Positions 7,109 to 13,356 of a stretch of DNA of 13,356 nucleotides are shown here, piece after piece. Each line of letters starts with the position of its first letter. Position 1 is the first letter of the stretch. The position numbers and the translations under genes are program-made. Source of the DNA: Chthoniobacter flavus (GTDB lineage: Bacteria; Verrucomicrobiota; Verrucomicrobiia; Chthoniobacterales; Terrimicrobiaceae). A model generated the notes under the pieces. The model searched no databases. It saw only the letters and a list, made by a program, of their open reading frames with translations, and was not told the DNA's origin. Location: NCBI GenBank assembly GCA_945903555.1, contig CAMDOJ010000029.1:1-13356 (forward strand), given 5' to 3'.

Positions 7109-10000
7109 ATGACCTCGAACAAACATTCCTTCATTCGCATCAAGGGGGCTCGACAGCACAATCTGCGAAATCTGGATGTCGATATCCCGCGCCACCAGTT
7201 TGTGGTCATCACTGGTCTGAGTGGCTCAGGCAAGTCCTCGCTTGCCTTTGACACGCTCTTCGCGGAAGGGCAACGCAAATACATGGAGAGCCTCTCCGCG
7301 TATGCGCGTCAGTTTTTGGACCAAATGCAAAAACCGGATGTTGACTACATCGAGGGTCTTTCGCCGGCGATTGCCATCGAGCAACGTACATCCAGTGCGA
7401 ATCCGCGTTCGACCATCGCAACGACGACAGAGGTCTTTGATTATCTCCGTCTTTTATTCTCATCGACCGGGGTGCCCCATGATCCCAAAACTGGGGATCG
7501 TGTCGCGAGGCAAACCCCTCAGGAGATCACGGATGCCATCCTCCGATGGTCGGTTGGGACCAAGTTTCTTGTTCTCGCGCCACTCATTTCGGGCCAAGTC
7601 GGGGAGTTTCGTGACGTGATCGAGAAGGCCCGCCGAGAGGGATTTGTGAGGATTCGCGTCGATGGGGAGGTGATCGAGCTTACTAGGCCAGAGCCGATCC
7701 GTCTTGAAAAAAATAAATCCCATTGGATCGAAGCCGTCGTTGATCGACTCGTTATCCGTGCGGATCTCGGTCAGCGTCTTACCGATTCCATCGAAACGGC
7801 CCTTAGTTTGGGTGGGGGAAAAATGTCGACCACCCGACAAGAGTCGGACAGCGAGAATTGGAAAGACGAAAAATTTTCCACCGATTTTTGCAATCCCGCT
7901 ACGGGTTTCACAATGGCACGCCTGACGCCGAAGCATTTTTCTTTCAACAGCCACCTTGGGGCCTGTCCCGCTTGTCATGGAATCGGGACGGAGAATTATT
8001 TTGATCCTGACTTGATCGTAGATGCCGAAAAAAACATAGCCCAAGGGGCTGTTCGGCCATGGAAGCAGGCTAACCCAAGGATGAAGGCCTATTACGCGTC
8101 GCTTCTTGCGGGGCTCGTCTTGGACACCCCAGCGCCTTTGGAAAAGCCTTGGCAAGATTTGCCGGAAAGTTTCCGCCAGCTTGTTCTTCAAGGTTCGGGA
8201 GAAAGAAGCATCCAAATGGCGATTGGCGCGAGCAGGACATCAACGAAGCCGTTCGAGGGCGTGATTGCCCAGTTGGAAAATCTCTACGCCACCACGAAAA
8301 GCGAGTTCACCCGCAAGCGCCTTCGAGCCTATCAAGGGCGTCGTGTCTGCCGAGTTTGCCACGGGGCTAGGTTGAAGCCGGAAATTCTCGCCGTGACACT
8401 CCGCACACAGGATGGTCGTGAATTTGGTATCCAAGAAATGTGCGGTCTCTCTATTGCCGAGGCTGCCACGGCGATGGAGGAACTTCAGGTCGCTCCTGGT
8501 GATGTGGAAATCGTGAAAGATGTCCTCCGAGAGGTTCGACAGCGTCTCCGGTTTCTCAATGAAGTCGGTCTTGGTTACCTTCAGCTCAGTCGAGAGAGTG
8601 GCACGCTCTCCGGCGGTGAGGCCCAGCGGATTCGGTTGGCCACCCAGATCGGTTCTGGGCTCTCGGGCGTCCTCTATGTGCTCGATGAGCCAAGCATTGG
8701 TCTTCACCAGAGGGACAATGACAGGCTTATCCAAACCCTTCGTGACCTTCGCGATCTCGGAAACTCGGTGATCGTTGTTGAGCATGACGAAGACACCATC
8801 CGTGCCGCCGATCATATTTTGGATCTTGGACCTGGTGCTGGTCCGCGCGGCGGTGCCTTGGTGGCGCAGGGAACCTTGGCCGAAATCTTGGACAGTCCAG
8901 ACTCCCTAACCGCACAGTATCTCAATGGAAGTATTCAAATCCCGATACCTCGCCAGCGCGTATCGCCAAGAGTGACTGGGGCCAATGTGGGCGAGATTGG
9001 CGACGGATGGCTGCGCGTTGTCGGAGCGACAGAAAACAACCTTAAAAATATCACTGCGTCTTTTCCAGCGGGATGCTTGACCTGTGTGACTGGAATCTCG
9101 GGCAGCGGAAAATCCACGCTCGTTAATGACATCCTACGTGTCGCCCTTGAGCGTGACTTGAATCGCGCCAGGTCGCGTCCAGGGGCGCATCGTTTGATTC
9201 AGGGTATCGAGCAGTTCGACAAGGTCGTGGTCATTGATCAAAGCCCTGTCGGTCGCACTCCGCGCTCGAATCCCGCGACCTACACCGGTGCGCTTGGCCC
9301 GATACGAGACCTCTTCAGCGATTTGCCGGCATCGCGCGTTCGCGGGTACGATGCGGGCCGTTTTTCCTTCAACAATAAAGGCGGTCGATGCGAACACTGC
9401 CAAGGGGAAGGCTTCATCCGTATCGAAATGCATTTTCTCGCGGACGTCTATGTTGAGTGCGAGATTTGCCAAGGTCGGCGATACAATCGTGAGACGCTGG
9501 AAGTGACTTACAAGGGGAAAAATATCGCGGATGTGCTGGACATGACGGTGGATGAGGCGTCCCGATTTTTTCGAAGTGTGCCGGCGTTGGCAGGCAAGTT
9601 GGATACGCTTCAGGATGTGGGTTTGGGTTATTTGCGGTTGGGTCAATCCGCGACCACCCTCTCGGGCGGGGAGGCCCAGCGGATCAAACTGGCAGCCGAA
9701 CTCTCCAAGCGCGCGACAGGTCGTACGATCTATCTCCTCGACGAACCCACCACCGGACTTCACTTTGCGGATATCCATAAACTTCTCGAAGTCCTTATGA
9801 AACTCCGCAACGCTAGGAACACACTCATCGTCATCGAACATAACCTAGAGGTCATCAAGTGTGCCGACTGGATCATTGATCTCGGTCCCGAGGGGGGATC
9901 GGGAGGAGGAGAGATCGTCGCCCAAGGAACGCCTGAACAGATTGCGCAATCCCCACAAAGTCATACTGGCCACTATCTCAAAAAATATCTCCAATCATGA
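7109..10000 (+). CDS. uvrA: Excinuclease ABC subunit A (UvrA)
   Basis: UvrA is the damage-recognition ATPase of nucleotide excision repair; it loads UvrB at lesions and acts as a dimer in the cytoplasm. From the ATG at 7109 it is 963 residues, close to the usual 940-970. Two ABC modules are complete. Walker A motifs are GLSGSGKSS at 36-44 and GISGSGKST near 662-670. LSGGEAQRIRLA signatures sit near 500 and LSGGEAQRIKLA near 851, each followed by a Walker B (YVLDEPSIGLH and YLLDEPTTGLH). Zinc-binding cysteine pairs are C286/C289 with C414/C417 (first module) and C761/C764 with C784/C787 (second). QSPVGRTPRSNPATYTG is a family hallmark. The frame is also open from an ATG at 7100 and a TTG at 7091. 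I chose 7109 because IRIKGARQHNL then falls close to the start, as in E. coli UvrA (IEVRGARTHNL). No start has a visible Shine-Dalgarno. The stop overlaps the next gene by 4 bases. Confidence 0.98.
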   Translation: MTSNKHSFIRIKGARQHNLRNLDVDIPRHQFVVITGLSGSGKSSLAFDTLFAEGQRKYMESLSAYARQFLDQMQKPDVDYIEGLSPAIAIEQRTSSANPRSTIATTTEVFDYLRLLFSSTGVPHDPKTGDRVARQTPQEITDAILRWSVGTKFLVLAPLISGQVGEFRDVIEKARREGFVRIRVDGEVIELTRPEPIRLEKNKSHWIEAVVDRLVIRADLGQRLTDSIETALSLGGGKMSTTRQESDSENWKDEKFSTDFCNPATGFTMARLTPKHFSFNSHLGACPACHGIGTENYFDPDLIVDAEKNIAQGAVRPWKQANPRMKAYYASLLAGLVLDTPAPLEKPWQDLPESFRQLVLQGSGERSIQMAIGASRTSTKPFEGVIAQLENLYATTKSEFTRKRLRAYQGRRVCRVCHGARLKPEILAVTLRTQDGREFGIQEMCGLSIAEAATAMEELQVAPGDVEIVKDVLREVRQRLRFLNEVGLGYLQLSRESGTLSGGEAQRIRLATQIGSGLSGVLYVLDEPSIGLHQRDNDRLIQTLRDLRDLGNSVIVVEHDEDTIRAADHILDLGPGAGPRGGALVAQGTLAEILDSPDSLTAQYLNGSIQIPIPRQRVSPRVTGANVGEIGDGWLRVVGATENNLKNITASFPAGCLTCVTGISGSGKSTLVNDILRVALERDLNRARSRPGAHRLIQGIEQFDKVVVIDQSPVGRTPRSNPATYTGALGPIRDLFSDLPASRVRGYDAGRFSFNNKGGRCEHCQGEGFIRIEMHFLADVYVECEICQGRRYNRETLEVTYKGKNIADVLDMTVDEASRFFRSVPALAGKLDTLQDVGLGYLRLGQSATTLSGGEAQRIKLAAELSKRATGRTIYLLDEPTTGLHFADIHKLLEVLMKLRNARNTLIVIEHNLEVIKCADWIIDLGPEGGSGGGEIVAQGTPEQIAQSPQSHTGHYLKKYLQS

Positions 10001-12378
10001 AGTGTGTGATTTTTTTCTTTATTAGCGGTGTGATGGTTCTGTCGGCTGGGGACCATTTTGAAGCCGCCCGTGCCGCATTGGATTCGGGATTTCCTAAGGT
10101 GGCTCTATTGAAAATCGAAGGATCAATTCCGATGATTGGAAATGCAGTGGCGGGAGATGAGGCCAATCTTCTGTATGCTCGGGCGCTGATTGAGGATGGT
10201 CAGCCCGAAGCGGCCGCAAAGTTTCTTGGCGCGGTGTCCCCGCAGGCTGGGCTCGCGAAGGAGTTTTGGTTGGCTCAGGCCTTTGCGGCGAGCGGGGATT
10301 CTACGGAGGCCCTTGAAAAATATACCAAGTGCGTGATGGCAACGGATTTTTTATTTTTTCGGGAGGCGGTATTGGGTCGGGCCTCGATGCTGAGAAATCT
10401 GAATCGGCTTGAGGAGGCCGTAGCTGTCCTGCAGGGGGCCGATTCCTGGCCATCCTCTCCTGAAAAAAATCAGGCGCTTCTGGATCTAGCGGAGTTGCAC
10501 GTCGTGAAGGGAAACGGCGCCGAGGCACAAAAGGTGCTCCTTCGCTTGCCTGTTGAGGATTTAAAGGATCGGACGAAAAAGGATTTTCTTTCAGGAGCGG
10601 CGCTGTGCCTTTTGAATGAAAACGAATCGGCTTTGGAGGTCTTGGCGAACCTTAAGTCACGGGATGCAAACATGCTCGCCTCCACGGTTATTCTTCAAGC
10701 CCAGGCGTTTTTCCGCACTGGAAAGCCTGCGGAGGCCGAATCGCTCCTTGAAGATTTTATAGCTGCTCATCCAAGCATTCCGGGTCTGGAGCGTGTTTTT
10801 GTGGCGTTGGATGGGGTGTATGCGGCTGCGCCCAATGCCTCATCAAGCGAGATGAAGCGTTGGTCTGAGGAGAAGGATGCGACCCCCCGTCGGAAATTAG
10901 CCACTTATTACCTTGCCCGTTTGGAGGTGCGGCAGGGAGCCACGAAGCAAGCTGCAACCTTGCTGGAGGCCTTGGCAGCAGACCCCGCATCGAACCCGCT
11001 TGCTTCCGAAACCACTCTCGAGTTGGCCGCATTGCGTGTTCGTCTCGGTCAACCCGCTGAGGCGTTGGCTCTCCTCCCTGAGCCGGGGACATTGCCGTAT
11101 ACCGACTTTCTTCGTGGCATCGCGCAGGAGGATTTGGGAAATCATAGCCTCGCTGCCTCGGCATTCATGCTCGCTTCGACGAATCCTGAAATGGCTGAAG
11201 GGGCTCTTTTCAACGCCGCTATTTGTGAGCTTAAGGCCGGGAATGTCCCCAATGCGGCGTTGGCAGAATTAGAAAAAAAATATCCCTCCAGCTTGAGGAT
11301 TCCGGCATTTCGTCTTCAGGAAGCCTTCTCACTCGCCAGAAATGGCGACTCCAAAGTGACGGAGATTCTCACAAAGTTGGCGGAATCCGCCCCCGCCGAT
11401 ATCGCTGGGAGCGCTCGGTTGGCACTTGCCGAGTGGCACTACCAGCAACTCGATTATTCGGGTGCGACCTTACAGCTCCAGCGAATATCGAGCAAAGGCG
11501 ATTCTCCCAGCGAATCTGCATTAGGCGTTTTTCTGGCAGACTCGGGGGAACCTGATGCCATGCCGAAAGCGATCGAAGCCGCTCGTGCATTTTTGGCGCG
11601 CTTTCCTGATTCCGAGCCGGAACCTTCAGTGAGAATGAAGCTAGGTGAATTACTCTTCCTTAATGGGGATTTCGCCTCGGCGCGGGTCGAGTTGGAGTCC
11701 CTTGCCAGAAAGTTTCCGGGTTCTGATTTTGACATTCCGGCGCTTTTTTTGGCTGCTCAGGCTGCCTCGCGGATTCCCGAATCGGCATCCACAGAGGATG
11801 CTATGGTTCTTTTTGAGGAAGTTGCAGCAAGGAACGGGTCCTTTTCGAGTCGGGCTAGGCTTGAGCAGGCCGCCATACTCACTTCCCAAGGCAAACCCCT
11901 CGAGGCCAATCTGGTGATCGATACGGTGCTATCTTCCTCACCCGACCACGCAATGAAAGCGACAGCCCTGATCGAAAAAGGAAAAAACTTCTACACTTTG
12001 GGTGCACAGGACCCCGCAAATTATAAATCGGCCATTGAGGTCTGGAAGCAGGTGGCGAGCGAGGAATCCTCTGATCCCGTTTGGCTCAACCAGGCGCTCA
12101 CGCGAATCGGCACCGCACTCGAAAAAAGTGGTGACGATAATGGTGCTGTGGCCACGTATTATGAAGTTTTCAAGCCTTCTTCCGTAGCGACGCCGGAGTA
12201 TTTTTGGTTCTACAAAGCTGGATTCGCCGCTGGCCGCATTTATGAGGTCCAGCAAAAGTGGAATGAGGCGATCCGAGTTTATGAAATCATAGCCGCAAAT
12301 GAAGGGCCACGTGCACTCGAGGCTAAAAAGCGCATGCAGCAGATTCGCCTCGAGCACTTCATTTGGGACGGGGAGTGA
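9997..12378 (+). CDS. Secreted tetratricopeptide-repeat (TPR) protein
   Basis: This 793-residue protein starts with a likely signal peptide (MKCVIFFFISGVMVLSAGD), with cleavage probably near residues 17-19, so it should act in the periplasm or at the envelope. Almost all of the rest is repeated helical hairpins of the TPR/Sel1-like kind. Recognisable units include ANLLYARALIEDGQPEAAA, EFWLAQAFAASGDSTEALEK, AQAFFRTGKPAEAESLLEDF, MKLGELLFLNGDFASARVEL and RIYEVQQKWNEAIRVYEII, with the usual small residue, Gly/Asp turn and Ala pattern. The arrangement resembles large BamD/YbgF-like scaffold proteins, but no enzymatic domain is visible. Such proteins usually hold protein complexes together; the partner here is unknown. 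The ATG at 9997 lies inside the end of uvrA (ATGA overlap), so it is co-translated with it. A functional link with repair is unlikely for a secreted protein. No Shine-Dalgarno is visible, which fits re-initiation after uvrA. The C-terminus (IRLEHFIWDGE) looks intact. Confidence 0.9.
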   Translation: MKCVIFFFISGVMVLSAGDHFEAARAALDSGFPKVALLKIEGSIPMIGNAVAGDEANLLYARALIEDGQPEAAAKFLGAVSPQAGLAKEFWLAQAFAASGDSTEALEKYTKCVMATDFLFFREAVLGRASMLRNLNRLEEAVAVLQGADSWPSSPEKNQALLDLAELHVVKGNGAEAQKVLLRLPVEDLKDRTKKDFLSGAALCLLNENESALEVLANLKSRDANMLASTVILQAQAFFRTGKPAEAESLLEDFIAAHPSIPGLERVFVALDGVYAAAPNASSSEMKRWSEEKDATPRRKLATYYLARLEVRQGATKQAATLLEALAADPASNPLASETTLELAALRVRLGQPAEALALLPEPGTLPYTDFLRGIAQEDLGNHSLAASAFMLASTNPEMAEGALFNAAICELKAGNVPNAALAELEKKYPSSLRIPAFRLQEAFSLARNGDSKVTEILTKLAESAPADIAGSARLALAEWHYQQLDYSGATLQLQRISSKGDSPSESALGVFLADSGEPDAMPKAIEAARAFLARFPDSEPEPSVRMKLGELLFLNGDFASARVELESLARKFPGSDFDIPALFLAAQAASRIPESASTEDAMVLFEEVAARNGSFSSRARLEQAAILTSQGKPLEANLVIDTVLSSSPDHAMKATALIEKGKNFYTLGAQDPANYKSAIEVWKQVASEESSDPVWLNQALTRIGTALEKSGDDNGAVATYYEVFKPSSVATPEYFWFYKAGFAAGRIYEVQQKWNEAIRVYEIIAANEGPRALEAKKRMQQIRLEHFIWDGE

Positions 12379-12631
12379 GTGTCACCTTTAGCCCGAAAAC
12401 GGATATTTGACAGTATCGAAGCGCACCCATGAAAATGAGTTCTTTATGGTCCCGTGCAGCAGTTTCGCTTCGCTCGGATAGACAAGGCCTTGGTGCTCGC
12501 CCTTGAAATTTTTTGAAGGACGGGTAATTTGTGTCCATTATGTCGACGGATACGAAATTTCCTCAGTTTGCTTTTATTGGATACGCCGTGGCTGGGGGGA
12601 CGTTGTCTTGACGGCCCTTGAGAGGAAGCGG
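12379..12631. other. Intergenic region between the TPR gene and the resB-like gene
   Basis: About 250 bases without a supported gene. It contains one candidate promoter (12407-12436). A 25-codon frame from 12429 to 12506 begins with ATG but shows no family features and is not called. An imperfect inverted repeat (CCTT...AAGG, around 12501-12520) flanks a short A/T run but its stem has a mismatch. I found no clear terminator after the TPR gene. Confidence 0.45.
12407..12436 (+). promoter_or_regulatory. Candidate sigma-70-type promoter for the resB-like gene
   Basis: A perfect -35 consensus TTGACA (12407-12412) is followed after 18 bases by GAAAAT (12431-12436), which matches the -10 consensus at 4 of 6 positions. 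It would give a leader of roughly 190 bases before the gene at 12632. The match is based on the general bacterial consensus only and the spacing is slightly long. Confidence 0.22.
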
Positions 12632-13356
12632 ATGGTCGAGGCGCGCAAACAAAGGTCTCCAATTTGGCGACTGATTCATTTGCTTGGGTCTCTCCAGTTG
12701 GCGCTCATCCTACTAGCTACAATCGCTATCGCCTGTGCCGCGGCGACGGTTGCCGAGTCCGAGTTCAGCACCAAAGTGGCTCAAATTTACATCTACAAGG
12801 CGCCTTGGTTTTTGATATGGTTGGGTGTTCTTTGCACCAACCTCTTTGCGGTCACGATCACCCGTTGGCCATGGGAAAAAAAGCACACGGGCTTCATTGT
12901 CACCCACTACGGCATCATCACTCTGCTCTTTGGAGCGATCGTGGGACTTCAAACCGGATTCGAGGGCAATGTCACTCTTCACAAGGACAAGCCCGCTGTT
13001 CGTAAAATCACGATCAATCGCAGCATTATCCAAGTCGAGAGTCCGAATGATACAGCGCTCTACGTGATGCCGTTCGATGCCACTTCCGCCCGCCCGACGG
13101 AGAAGCGCCCTCGCGTTTTCGATGTTCCCGCCTCGGATCTCAAAATTGTCGCCGACGCCGTGAGCGAAAACCTCTTGAAGGAGGAAAAACTGATGCCATC
13201 GGAGTCGGGCGCGCCAGGAGTGATGCTTCGCTTCACGAGTCCGCGCATAGGCCAGACGATCAACATGCCACTGGTGCTTGAGGCGGCTGGACCAACGGAA
13301 AAAGACTTTTTCGGGTTGGCAAAAGTAGCACTTCAGGCCGAGTTACCGCCACCTTC
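12632..13356 (+). CDS. ResB/CcsB-type cytochrome c biogenesis protein, partial (N-terminal part)
   Basis: The frame is open from the ATG at 12632 to the right edge (241 codons plus 2 bases), so the C-terminus is missing. ResB/CcsB proteins work with CcsA/ResC to carry haem across the membrane and attach it to apocytochrome c (System II). The N-terminus (RSPIWRLIHLLGSLQLALIL) is typical, and three membrane segments are visible (about residues 16-38, 59-78 and 87-105). THYGIITLLFG contains a His at residue 92, in the place where the family has a conserved haem-related His. A large soluble, presumably extracytoplasmic domain starts at about 110 (GFEGNVTLHKDKP) and runs to the edge, as in the family, whose usual length is 400-600. 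The start is supported by a good Shine-Dalgarno (AGAGGA, 12621-12626, 5 bases before ATG), the only clear one in this window. A ccsA-type gene is expected just downstream but cannot be seen. Confidence 0.87.
   Translation, partial: MVEARKQRSPIWRLIHLLGSLQLALILLATIAIACAAATVAESEFSTKVAQIYIYKAPWFLIWLGVLCTNLFAVTITRWPWEKKHTGFIVTHYGIITLLFGAIVGLQTGFEGNVTLHKDKPAVRKITINRSIIQVESPNDTALYVMPFDATSARPTEKRPRVFDVPASDLKIVADAVSENLLKEEKLMPSESGAPGVMLRFTSPRIGQTINMPLVLEAAGPTEKDFFGLAKVALQAELPPP

Noticed and set aside
7460..8215. Minus-strand open frame (251 codons) inside uvrA, and another at 8240-8815
   Set aside because: Both lie opposite well-conserved UvrA coding sequence and show no motif, signal peptide or membrane pattern of their own.
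9134..9841. Long minus-strand open frame (235 codons) inside uvrA
   Set aside because: It lies wholly opposite the conserved second ABC module of UvrA. Its composition is what an antisense shadow would give and I recognise no motif in it.
12429..12506. 25-codon plus-strand frame starting MKMSSLWSRAAVS
   Set aside because: It starts with a slightly signal-like stretch but is very short, has no Shine-Dalgarno and no recognisable relatives.
1..13356. Mobile element, CRISPR array, tRNA or defence system
   Set aside because: I saw no transposase or integrase motif, no regularly spaced repeats, no tRNA-like cloverleaf and no known defence gene. The reading frames are accounted for by housekeeping and envelope genes.

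Overview
The window looks like bacterial chromosome carrying conserved housekeeping genes, not a mobile or defence island. I see no transposase, integrase, CRISPR array, tRNA or rRNA. Gene content (GlnD, UvrA, a periplasmic TPR protein, a ResB-type cytochrome c biogenesis protein, an inner-membrane-anchored OmpA/MotB-like protein), moderate GC and mostly missing Shine-Dalgarno sequences suggest a Gram-negative bacterium. By general resemblance I would guess the Verrucomicrobiota/PVC group. That taxonomic call is an inference, not something the sequence proves.

Layout, left to right. (1) 1-162, minus strand: the first 54 codons of a membrane-anchored coiled-coil protein that continues off the left edge. 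(2) 163-734: about 570 bases without an intact gene. The right part (about 378-734, plus strand) holds what reads as a broken response-regulator receiver domain; the left part (163-377) holds one inverted repeat. (3) 741-6978, minus strand: a tightly packed operon transcribed right to left, in the order OmpA/MotB-like envelope protein, glnD (PII uridylyltransferase), FtsX-type ABC permease. Both junctions are 4-base ATGA overlaps, so translation is probably coupled. (4) 6979-7108: a short divergent promoter region. (5) 7109-12378, plus strand: uvrA followed by a secreted TPR protein, again joined by an ATGA overlap. (6) 12379-12631: a gap with a possible promoter. (7) 12632 to the right edge: the first 241 codons of a ResB/CcsB-type protein, which lacks a stop codon in the window.

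The biology is split between nitrogen signalling (GlnD), DNA repair (UvrA) and envelope functions (OmpA-like protein, permease, TPR protein, cytochrome c maturation). I found no convincing undescribed system. The points most worth a second look are the decayed receiver domain, the coupling of glnD to two envelope genes, and the orphan permease with no ATPase next to it.
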